This document shows positions 47,401 to 59,400 of a stretch of 64,000 nucleotides of DNA, one piece after another. The DNA is from Dipteris shenzhenensis (lineage: Eukaryota > Polypodiophyta > Polypodiopsida > Gleicheniales). The DNA lies in the NCBI GenBank assembly GCA_047967505.1, contig CM106541.1; one strand, 5' to 3'. Position numbers and translations under genes: made by a program. Each line of letters opens with the position of its first letter. Position 1 is the first letter of the stretch. A model generated the notes under the pieces. That model saw only the letters and a program-made list of their open reading frames with translations. It was not told where the DNA came from and made no database searches.

Positions 47401-50400
47401 TGGTACTTGTCTGACAAAGAGCTACTGCGAGGAGACCATAGCGGACTACGGAAGTTGACTAACGCCAGTGCTCTATCATGGGTTTAGCCTCTGTTGTCGA
47501 GACCCTCCTGCCCATTCTCAGACGTCTAGTTGACTTGGTTCCTCAAACAGCATACACAGGACCACCACATTGCAGATCTATCTTTCTCCCCATGGGCTTA
47601 GATATCTAGTATTTGTATTTGTCTTGGTTGTATGCCGGTGTATTGGCTCCACCCATTTAGCTCATTGTATCTGGGGTTTTAGTCTCATAGACGCTTAGGT
47701 CTTTTGAAGAATTTAATAAAATTTTGTTCTCTCATGGAAATGCTTCATGCACTCCCATTTATCTACAAGCTGCTCATTGGCCCCATAGATGTTTTTGATC
47801 TTCCACGTTAACAGCTTTCTCCTCTCTTTGGATTATATAATCTTTTGCTCCACCCTTTCTATTGGAATGATCATGCATCTAGTGCTAAGAAACTCCCTTG
47901 CTATCATCTTGTTTATGGTGGAGGTACTGTAAAGATCATGCATTTTTTGTTTCTCATCATTATTGTATGTGCTTTGTCACAGGTATTCTGACTTCATAGT
48001 GAATGAGGTGGATCAAGAGGGAAAAGTGGTGCATTTAACATGCTTGGAAGCATCCAAGGAGGTGAGTGCTGCTCTTTTGACAGATTTTGGAGGCATTCGT
48101 TTCTTTGCATCTGATGGGATTACCAATTTCAAAAGCTCTTTCTTTCTTGGTAGGTGTTGAATGCTCTAGATAATGGTGAAGCGGTGGAAGGCCAAGGAGT
48201 AGATTGTGTGGATGTGGAAAAATATATTGAGGCCTTCAAAGCAATTGCAGGGGATCATGATGCAGAGCTTTTGAAAGGCTTTTTGGGCAAGATATGTGGG
48301 GAAGAAAAGGATGCAGGTGCTCCTATAGTGCTAGGTCCAGATTCAGATAAACAGCATCGAACGGCAAGTTCACTTTGTTGTTTTAAAGTGTGGTTTTGCT
48401 TGAGCTAGAATATGATCTCCCGATTATTTATAGGAGGCCTTGCTCTTACAATAGTTCCCGGATTCAACCCAGGCAATTCACAATTTTTTCAAAAGCAGAC
48501 TTCCGTTTTTGGTCACGGATACAATAGATGGGCCTGACTCAGCGAGTAAGTGTGTCCGCGTTCGGGTTTTAAGTAGCAACTCAAGTGGAGGAAGGAGCAG
48601 TGGAAAGAGAATGAGAGATTCTCGGGGGAAATGGGAAAGACACAAACGTCCAAAGCATGATGGTCAAGATTTTGATAGCAGGGGGGCCGAAAGTTGGCCA
48701 ACCCAACAGGGGAAATTTTTGCAGTTATTCCTTTGCTCCTTGGTCAATCTTTGTTGTGAGCCTTTTCCAATCTACTCTATGTTTAGTACATTTTTTTTCG
48801 TTATATACTCTTTGCAAAATGCATTTTTCAGGTTTCACCTTTACAAGGAAAACAAGGATACTCAAGATGCTTTGATGGTGTTGGGAAGGATGCTTGGTGT
48901 GCAGGTGTTCTCCTATACGTTCGCTTATATTTTGTAATGTTATGATTTTGCCTTGTTATTTTAATGGGACTTACATTAACTCATGGTTTTAATGGCAGCC
49001 AAAGTCTTTTGGTATAGCTGGGACTAAAGATAAGCGAGCCATAACAACACAAAGGGTATGAGTTGCTTTTCTTAAATTTTTCTAAATGATAAATTCATCA
49101 TAGGACCGTAACGAGTTCTTTTGGCACTACTTAATGATTCTCTTCAACACAATTTGTTTGATAACCTACATTACTTATGCATCTTTGGAAGATTTTAAGG
49201 CAGAATGCTTGAGTGTGGCTGGCAGTTTTAGTTATCGAAGTATGGGTTGAGATGGCCTGGTAAAGTCACACGACGATTGCATTGGGGCTTGCCATCTTGA
49301 AATCCTTGTGGGATTCATTTAGCCTGATGCTACGATTGCATTGCATGCAGCCCACATTCATGGGTCCAAATGGACTGCCACATGGCTGCCCACTATTAGG
49401 CTGCCAAGTGACTATTATACTGGCAGTCAGATAGGCAAATATATGCCCAACCATAGAGGGCTGGACAAGCATCGGGGCTATTTACAGGCAGGGAATGGCC
49501 TGCTATATGACTCGACTAGCGGCCAGATTTGTCCACCTAAGTCTGGCTAAATTAAGGAGTAGGTTGGCCATTTGACTTGTCGGCCTGCAGCACAGTTCAG
49601 GCTGGTAAGTAGTGGTTGGGTTACCCAAATTGGTAGCCAGCAATGAGCCCAGTTTCCTTAGCTCAAGTCTGTCCTACCCCATAAATAGGGGCCATTACAC
49701 TCCCCTCATCCATTTATAGAAGTCTCTGTTAGGCAAACAGATAAGATAAGACAAGAATACAAACAACAATTATGCTATCATGTTATGAATTAGGTCACTG
49801 TTCGCCAAGGCCACATTCCAATACAAGGACCACTCTCTGAATTCCTTGATATAAAAGGCATTGTAGCTGGACCATATGGGCTCCCACTCCACTGGCCCTA
49901 GACATGATCGAGATCTAGATCTAGTGACATGATAGCTTAGTCGAAGGGTTGACACACAAATCATGCTTGGGGACATCCCCTCCTCGTTCAAAGTAGGAGC
50001 GCGACCGACAGGGGTCATGATCACACTTGTCAGATGTAGAGCTGTGACCATGAGACAGCACAAGACTACGCCCATAGGCAGCCGATAGCGTATCCTGAGT
50101 TACTGTCTCCTGCAACCCTGCCTGCGGATGGTCCTCTGCATCTCCCCTTTCCGGGATCTCCTGCACGTGTGTCTCAACTCCCTGAGCTGCCATCTCTTGC
50201 ACAGTGTCAAGACCTGCTTGCGGATGGTCCTCTGTATCTCCCCTTTCCGGGGTCTCTTGCACTTGTGTCTCAACTCTCTGCCAGCTGTGAGCTTGTACCT
50301 GGGGCTGCTCGTACTGCTGACTCTCCCTTTGTCTCCGTCTCCTTCGAGCTCTCCGTGAAAGCTGTTCCGCTGGAGGCACCTCCAAGTCCTCTGAGCTCGC

Positions 50401-53400
50401 TGGAGGCTCCCCCAAAAAAGTCTCCTCTCGCTCTGCTGAATGAGTCGAAGCAGGCTCAGAGACCCCTGGAGGCTGCTCGTACTGCTGACTCTCCCTCTGT
50501 CTCCGTCTCCTCTGAGCTCTCCGTGAAATCTGTTCTGCTGGAGGCACCTCCAAGTCCTATGAGTTCACTGGAGGCTCCCCCAAAGGAATCTCCTCTCGCT
50601 CTGCTGAATGAGTCGAAGCAGGCTCAGAGACCCCTGGAGGCTGAGCTGTAGGTTTTGGGTCACTCGGAGGATGAGATGTATCCGGAGTCTCTGATCGATG
50701 CTGACGACTGGGGCAATCCCTAATAAAGTGACCTCTCTTCCGACAGAAAAGACACTGATCAGGAAGACCCTCGTACAAAACCCTCTGCTCTGCATCTGGA
50801 CCCCATCTCCAGTGGAGTACGAAATCAAAGTAGGCAAAGGTCAAGGAGGGGGGAAATCTGAAATGAGTTTGACCCTTGTAACCCCTGTGCCAGTAAATGA
50901 CTGAGCATAGGAAAGTCTAGCACCTGAAGGGATGACTGTACCTGCCAAACTAGCCATATGCTCCACAGCTCTGCGACAAGAGCTGATCTCATCAGGTTGT
51001 CCAGGGAAAAGGATCCAAAAGGAGACCTGTCGCAGTCCAGCGGAAGTAGAACTGAAGTGCTTCCGCCAAGGCCACAAATGGATGACTCTGCTCTGAAACT
51101 GAATCGGTGAGCTCATAAGTACTCTTTGAGCCTGCTCTGTAGACTAAAGGCCAAAAGAAAAGTACCCTCTGCTAAGCAATCGGAAAACCGTAACTGAGAC
51201 ACCCAAAGAGGCCATGCTGGTGTACACCCAATCACGTAACTGTTGGCCTCTACCGGGTAGAAAGCCAATGATGTGTGTCGAACGAAAACCCTCCTCTGCT
51301 ACCTCAATCATCTGCACAATGTCAGGAGGAAAAGAAACTGTGACTTCAATCTCCTCAGGTTCGGCGACGGTAGTGGCATTAGTGTCCTCCATTGTCTCAG
51401 CTTATGCTGTCCCGAGGGGAGGAGCTACCTCTGCCGAAAATACCCACCAAGAACTTGCAACCAACCACAAGTAAAACCCCAAAGAAACCTGTAAAAAGAA
51501 TGCTCCGATCTTCAGCCTGCGTGAGATGCAAATAGGTTGCTCAGTGCTGAAGCAGACAGCTCCGCCAATGCCTGGAAACAGCCCAGGATCTCAGCTCCCC
51601 GGAACACGAGTCGAACAGTCCCGGAGAGGGCCCTGAAACTGCCTAACCTGAAGCAAGGGAGGGGCGGTCAATTAGCACGCTGAAGGGGGGGGCGCGAAAT
51701 TCAGGCTGAAGTGGGGGGGCGACCTAAGCAGGACGCTGCCTAGGGGGCCTGCGCGACCGAGGCAGCAGGGCGTAGGGCCAAAGGCCTGCGCGGCCGAGGC
51801 AACAGGGCGCAGGTGACCTGTGAGCTGGGCGCTGCCAAGTGGCCTGCGCGGCCAGGCAGCTAGGGAGCGGGGGCTGCCAAGGGGGCCTGCGCGGCCAGGC
51901 AGCCAGGGAGCGAGGGCTGCCAAGGGGCCTGCGCGGCCAGGCAGCTAGGGAGCGGGGGCTGGGCAGGCAGCAGCAGACGGGGAGCTCCTCCTACGATCGG
52001 CGTTACAATGGATTGCCTTTTCTTTATTTGGCGTAAAATTTTAGTCAGCACCGGGTTTGCCCAAGAGACTCTACGGGTCTTTAGAAACCTAGTATAGCTG
52101 CTTATGCTTGGGCATTGACGACGACATAAGCATTGCTTTGCTTGCTAGGTATGTCTACCTTTTGTTCATTTTTTCTTGTTAGCTCATTTTCTTCTCTTTC
52201 GTTTTTCGTTTTATTTTCATTGTAGAATTTGGGATTGTAAGACAACATGTACGATTGTATATATTCTAGTCTTACAAAGGTATATCCTTCTTCCTTATGT
52301 GCTTCTGGGCACTTACACATTTTCAGGCCTTCAGAAAATCCGTAATACTAATATGTTGTGCTTAGAGTGTAGAGCTTGAGTTGCCGATCATTCTTCCTTT
52401 TTTACACCACTATAAAATTCTTTATGGATCTAAAGTTATGTTCATTTGAATTTTGAGTCATACTTTATCTAAGGATGATGAGGTGGCACTGTGGATGATG
52501 TGGCATTGGACATTCACATGGTGCTAACCAAATTGTGCCATGTGCTTAGGTGGCACTGCTAACGTGGATTGACCACGTGTACTGTTGACGTGGCAGTAAT
52601 GTTGACTGTGCAGATGAGATGACGTAGCAAATTGTGCCATGTATCAAAAAACTGACCAAGCCGTTTGTTGGGTGAGGTTTGCCACGTGGCAAAATCAGAA
52701 CCAAGTGTGAGATGAAACCTAAACCCTATTTGCAACGTGGCCTAGGGTAAGGTTTGTGAAGTTGTAGGAAATGGTGGTTTGTGGTGCATGGCGATGGACG
52801 AGGAGGTTTGTAGTCATGCTCGTGCCTTTTGTTCGAGCTGCTGCTCGTTTTGGTTGCTCCTCTTTGTCATCTGCCTTCTCTATTGCGTTGGTGATGTAGG
52901 TCGTTCAGTGCTATGAGCTTGGGTTGTTTGTTCTTTAAGCAGCTCCCCTGCACGAGTTGACACCCTGTCTTCTTTGCAGTAGGCTTTCTTTTTGTTGTCG
53001 GTTGCGTCTAGCTTTGCTTGCTATTCATTGTTGTAGACATGCTCGAGTCTCTATTGTTTTGCTATGTTTGGACATTGCGTGTCGGCATTGTCTACTTGCG
53101 GTTGCCTTCGTGGTAACCTCTTTGTCGTCCATTGTGCTGTAGCTTTTCTTCTGTGTTTTGTTGCGTGCCTTTTGTTATAGGTAGGTTGTGGGAGTCACGT
53201 AGGCGCTCGTGTTGTGTCTGCGCTGCTGTTTTAGAAGCGTGTGTTGGTTGTTGTTGGTTAGTCTGGTTGCCTTCCTGCGTACGCATCGGTTGTTGTGCTC
53301 GTCGGTGGCTGTTTGTCGTAGGTGTCCATCCTGCGTGTTTGCTTGCCGTAGGTAGTCTGCTTTACTTTTGTTGCCAATCATCTGAGTCATGCTGGTTGCC

Positions 53401-56400
53401 TGAGTTTGAGTCTGGTCACGGATCTTTGCTTGGGGCTATTGTGCCTCGTGTCTTATGTGTTAGGTTGCTTTGTTTGTAGCTTGCTTGCTTGGTCGTCTCG
53501 CGGTTTGCCGCTTGTTTGGCACTGCTTTGTGCAGTTGTCTTTGCTCTGCTTGTAGTCTTTGTCTAAGTTGGGCCGTTGTTGCGGGCTTTTTTGATGGGGA
53601 ATGCTGCGTGCATTTGACTCCTCAAGCTGTTGCTAGCTTGGATCAAAAGAAGAGCAGAAAAATTCGAGTAACTCAGAAACTCTCACAGAACCTCACACAG
53701 AGAGTAGGTTAAGATTCCTATCCCTCTCTCTTCCTAAGAAGAATACAAGTAAGAAAAGGACACTGCTATCCCTCACCAACCCAGGCTCAGCTAAAACCTA
53801 TGCTCTGATACCATGTCAAAATCTTGGAAAGGATTGCCGCTAAGCCTAGCCTAACACTCGATGAGCATAAAGATGACGGAGGGTCAAACCATATAAAACA
53901 AGCCATGAGGGGAGACACAATCTATCCAAAGTGTCTTCAATCATACAATGAGAGGCTTCATATATAGATAGTCTCAAGATTGCATGTGTCTTCCTTATCT
54001 TACCTCATCCTTATCTCTCCACAATTCATCCTTATCTTCTAGACGTTTCTCATCTCTCTAGACTGTTGCTCTCTTCTTCATACCACTCTTTTATCACTCA
54101 CTCTCATTCTAGTATTCCATGGCACCACAATTATTAAAAAACTCCATCCTCCCCCCCAATGGAAACACGGCCACACTTAACTCGCTAATTGATATTTGTA
54201 ATCGTCCTGCACTCTGTTAAGTAGCATTCAGGTGACGTAGCTATTGTGGCGGTTATTGTCATCTGGCATCTATGCATTGCATTCATGTTATGGTCTTTTC
54301 ACCTAGTGCTCTTTTCACCTAGTGCTTCCTGTTTTGCAGGTCACTGTTTTCAAGCAGGCTGCTTCAAAAGTTGCTGCTTTAAACAAGCGATTATATGGCA
54401 TTAAAGTGGGCGACTTCTGGTGAGCTTCTTAAAGATATTCTCTTTTGTTGGAGCTAACATAGCAGCTTCATGTTTACAAGGTTTTTTTGCAATATAGTTT
54501 ACTAATGTTTTACTTCTTTATGTAGCTATGTTGATAAAGCACTGGTCCTTGGGCAACTCTCAGGAAACAGGTTTACCATAACATTACGGTAAGGCAGATG
54601 TAGATATTTTTCCTGTTTGTTCGAATCAAGTTTTTAGCCTATGTATATGCCCCTCTGTTATAAATATAATGAGCCTAGCTCCTCCCATCATGGCTTCAAG
54701 GCATCGTGCCTTCCTTGGCTGTGAACCATCTGAAAGACAGTTACTCTTGCTTAGTGCTGTTGTAGCAGAGAGTGATGTGGCCATCAAGGAAGCTGCTGAT
54801 TCTCTTGGAAGAACTGGCTTTATCAACTACTTCGGGTTGCAGGTATGCAGGTTGATCTGGTGCACTTAGTATGGATTTACCATAGCTTATGACTGCTTGC
54901 ATTTTAATTCTTGTACAGCGCTTTGGAACAAGTGCGGTGCCTACATTTACTATAGGAGCTGCCTTACTTCGAGGAGAGTGGGAGACTGCTGTAAACTTGA
55001 TTCTTCAGCCACGAGATGGAGATATCCTTTTTTACTGAGCTGCCTAAAGAAAAAATAAGAGATTCTGGTTTATTTTAACTGTGCAAGCCAAATTAAAATG
55101 CAAAAAGCCTACTTGGTAACATATTCTGCTTATGTAAGCTACCCAGATTATATTTGTCGGCAAAGTAGATTTTTAAACTGAATAGCTGGTTCCATGTTAA
55201 GTACTACCAATCCTACCAATCCTATCTTTCATGTTGAGTACTTCCATGTTAAGTACTACCGATCCTATCTTTCATGTCCCATCCCTCAAGTCAAAGACAG
55301 TTTTTTAAAGTTTATCATGTCTTATCAAATCAGCCATATTTCAGGTCGTTTTTGAGTTGTCATTTGACTGTTTCCATAGCCACGTTTTCAGGCCCTTTGT
55401 TATGATTTCTTATTATGAGGTGCTGGTAGTAGTTGATCTCCTTTCATAAACTAAATTCTAGATTGTGACGAGTGATAAGTGGAATGTGCAGATGTACATA
55501 TTATCAGATGGGCTGGTTTTCAGTTTGAGTCTCTTTACCAATGTGGAGTTAATAACATTGTGTGTTGATGCTGAGTCAAGCAACACGATGACGTTATGCT
55601 TAGCAACTTGCCCTTTCATCTTTATTAATTCCATATCAGCAACGTTTCAGTACCCTGTTGCTCCGGGTTTAGCAAAGAGGTAATCATGTGTTGGAATATG
55701 GGGCCTTACGATCCTTATGTGTGGTCCGAACCCCCTTCGTGGCACCTAGCAAATGTATGCGGTTAGTGGAAAATGGAGGGATTGAAGGCTCTTGGCACGC
55801 CTAGATGACATGTATACAATTGGGGGATAGCAATCCCATATGCATAGTGGCAATACAGGGAACCTTGGATATAAAGAGGGAAAGAACCCCTCCCCTTCAT
55901 CCCAGCCGGCTCCTTTTGTTGGATGTGGAGAAGGCATGCGGCACTATGGGGTGGGGATTGGGGCCCCCACACCCAACGCAACCTGGTGGTGCCATCTAGA
56001 TCTACGTCGGTTGTTTGCAATATGGTATCAGAGCAGGGGACGACCCTATGTGCGACTACGGTGATGACATGTGGAATCTGTATGACGAATTGTAAAAAAA
56101 GAACTATGCAATTGATTGTTTTTCGTGGCGGCTGCTAGACCTATTTAAAGCGAATAACTGTGCGTGCGTGCAGGGATTGCTGATTGGGGCGCGTGCTCTA
56201 TTAGTGGTGTTGAGGTGGTAGTAGCTAACTGCTTTGTGGATTGGACTAGGCAATTGTGCCCTCGCAAGAGGTGGCGTCCCATATGTGCTTCAATTGCAGT
56301 GCTTGTATGATTTTTCTTCTTCGGATTTGAGGAATGTGGATGAACGCATTAACACAGTCCTTCTTTCTTTCTCTCTTTTTGTTCTAGAGCCAAGGAGGAC

Positions 56401-59400
56401 TTTGACCAAGCCCAAGTTGCCATAGGGGATACTTTTCTTTTCACCCCTATGGTGGTACTTGAATATGAAATACTGCTTGTTATCCTAGCTTGCGTGTCTT
56501 GATTACTGGCTTGTGGTATGCTCCCGTTTCTCACAAATTTCCTTTGGAATGCAATCGCTATTGTGTCACCTAATGTTTTAGCGTGTCTAACTCCGACTTC
56601 CATTTTTATTTTTAAGCCAAATATATAATCTTGGACTTGAACGAATTGTGGGGCTTAGGGATTTTCATTACAATTTCCCAGACTTCATAAGTATATTGTG
56701 CTATTGATAAATTCCTATTGCCTGAGATACTAGTAATCATCCCACGCTCTTGAAGTTCGTCAAGTGGGAAATTTTATTTTAACTCCAGTTTAAAGCTTTT
56801 TAAAGTGACTGGAATCGCATCATCTTTTTGCTACTTCATCCACCACCTATCCGTAGCTTTTGTAAACATGTGCGTGGCCTCTCGGATCATGGTTATATTG
56901 TCATGAACTTCACAAGTGGCAAATGTTATTTCCGAGTTTCTATATGCCATTCTACCTGTGTATTTCTCATCCTATAATTTGCTATGCTAGGCTGTTTGAA
57001 TATATTAGTTTCCATTATATGTACGCTAGACTCTGGCTCCATGATCCCTTTACCTTTTACTAGAGGTTCTACCAATCAGGGAGGGAATGTATTTTCATAA
57101 GTCTTCTTGCCTCTTATTAGCGTGCAATGGTTGTGCCATTAACCATTGCAAACATCATCTAGATTTCCAAATCTAGCATTCAAATGGAACAATACGTTCT
57201 ATATTGGTCGAAAACCCCATGCTATGGGGTACACACGAGAGGTGTGTCATTCTCCACCTCCATTCTATGTGGTTATCCTCTTCCATATCCACCTATGTTT
57301 GACTTTTCTTGTGTGGATTTGTTTGATTTCTTATTTAAAAAGGAGGACTTAAGTAAACCCAAAAATTGATCTATTTTCCCTATGCTAGGAAAATCACCGC
57401 AAAATCTGAAAGCTGTAAATACCGCAATTCCAAAGTAGCATCCTTTCCTTATATTGGGGAAATATATGCAATCCAAATAACTGCAAAAACCTAAAACTGT
57501 AGCTTAAGAACCAAAGGACTCACAAAATTCTAGCCACAACTGAATTCAAAAGGAAGAGAAAGCTCCTTGGTCCAATTTCTCGTGCGTAACCTCAGTGACC
57601 TTTGCTCTTGCTCTTTTCTTTCTCTCTTTTCTAACACTCTGTATGTATATCAATTCATGCTCTTCAAATGCTGCCTTCAAAACTTCCAATAACTAAAAGT
57701 TGAAACTGCTAACAACATAAAGCCAATTCAAAACGTGAAAATAGGCAATTCATGCTTTGGTTTGAAAACGTTGCTGAAAATCCCCAGCTACACGTGGCCA
57801 TTCACAATGTGGGTTCCCTTTTTGCAATTAACCATTGAAGCTCGCCTCAATTTTATTGTCATTGTTAACCTCAAATCATAGACTACTCTGTGTGTCATGA
57901 CCTAAATAGATGGGTAGAGGGATACATTTAATAGTCACGTCATTGGCAGCTAATTTCAAAACAAGTAGCCGATGCATCATCTACATCACAAAATTGTGAT
58001 AGATTCCTTTGACCATTGTCGAATTGTTTGACTTAAACATTGATCAGATGCTTGTTAGAGCACAAGCAAAGCACATAGACAAGTGCCTATTTGCTCTCTA
58101 TTAACATGCTTGCCATCGTAGGCTTGCATTAGGATTGAATTGCAATTCAATTCCTGCTGTCACTAACAAAACACTAGTAAGATGCACATGAAACAGCTTC
58201 AACGGAGAACCTCGGCGTTGAATTTTGACAAACTATCATCAATTTTTGGCCAGGAAGCCACAGGTTGTACTACGCTAGTTCAAATGCTAACATTCTATCC
58301 TAGGCACAATGTCCGAAATTCAATACGCTTTGATACCAAAATGTAATGAGCAAGTCTTTCCACTCTCAAACAAAGCCCATAGGTGACGGAAACTTTTCTT
58401 CACTCAGTCAAGCCTCAGCTTGAGCCAATATACCTTTAACATAATCAATAATTAGCATTCCATGAAGCATGTACAGAAGGTGTCCCAAATCCCTAGAAAG
58501 ATCCTTGCTTTATTTAGTTGCTTGTGAAGCCTTAAGCCCCCTCCCATGCATTCAATCATTAATGTCCCTTTTGTCTTCAATTAATTCAATGACCATACCC
58601 TTGCCCCTAGGCATTTACCCCCGGGAGCATGATTAACAAATTAACCCATCAAATTGTGCATGGGAGCCTTAAAGCCTTCTGGCTGTCTCATACCCTGATC
58701 ATCACAGACCTTGACAACTAAATCTTTGACCAATTTCTCATAACAACATAACAATCCTTTAGTTACATATTCTGTCACCTACCATCCATGATCCGAGGTC
58801 ATGCTACGTTCTAACTGGGACATAACAGAATTGGGTATGAATGTTAAAAATCAAGCCTTACTCTTTTGTGTTGTTATACGAAAAACACTCTATGGAAATT
58901 GAGGATTATAGAGCAACCATGAATCATTTTTAGATGCTTGGAAATTTCATCCAGCTTTTCCTCTGGCAGCTTACAGCTATAGCTGTTTCAGCTGTATGGG
59001 CCTATGTTTGGAATTGAGCTACTTGTGGAGAGGGTCATGTTGCTTGACAGCTACTGGATTCGGGAAAGGACTGACAAATTTCGCTCAAGATAATCTTTAA
59101 TATATGCTACACAGCGGGAAGACATAAGAGAAGCTCGAGAGTATTTTCTGAAAACAAGGGATGCTGACGGAGCATTGTTACGCATGCCTCGGCAATTCGT
59201 CTCAGAAAGGGCAGTTGTAAGCAAGAAGTTCATTACATTTTCTAGATTTGCAATCCGTCTTTATAGTTTCATGTTTTTCCAGACATAATACAGTATGTAT
59301 GAAGAGCTTTCTTTATAGCACTGAATCTTTTGGTGTTCCTTTTATGGCAGTTGACTGGTTTGAGGAAGCATCCTGGCAATTTTTTACAGGCTATCAACAA

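Larger units (their letters stand above)
17448..47982 (+). other. PUS7 intron 1, 30.5 kb, hosts nested retrotransposons
   Basis: Donor GTCAGT and acceptor TTTGTCACAG join '..KQ' + R + 'YSDFIV..' with the split Arg codon restored (AG + G). About 28.0 kb (19227-47217) is the element A stack; the remaining about 2.5 kb includes a decayed Gypsy fragment. The stack carries many opposing promoters and termini, so splicing across it is notable. Confidence 0.88.
49056..54339 (+). other. PUS7 intron 6, 5.3 kb with retroelement debris
   Basis: Donor gtatga, acceptor gttttgcag. It contains an LTR-like block, a LINE ORF1 on the minus strand, a GC-rich minisatellite and a minus-strand LTR end. Confidence 0.88.
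55022..59112 (+). other. PUS7 intron 10, U12-type AT-AC, 4.1 kb
   Basis: The intron starts ATATCCTTT, identical to the U12-type AT-AC donor consensus, and ends ..gctacAC at 59112. A branch-like 'tctttaat' has its adenosines at 59099-59100, 12 bases before the splice. Joining G + AG gives '[12 protein letters not shown]', matching the family; no GT-AG alternative keeps that frame. The intron has absorbed at least two LTR fragments. Confidence 0.88.

Noticed and set aside
54669-54754. Upstream extension of PUS7 exon 9
   Set aside because: Lies before the acceptor at 54753-54754; residues do not match the family.
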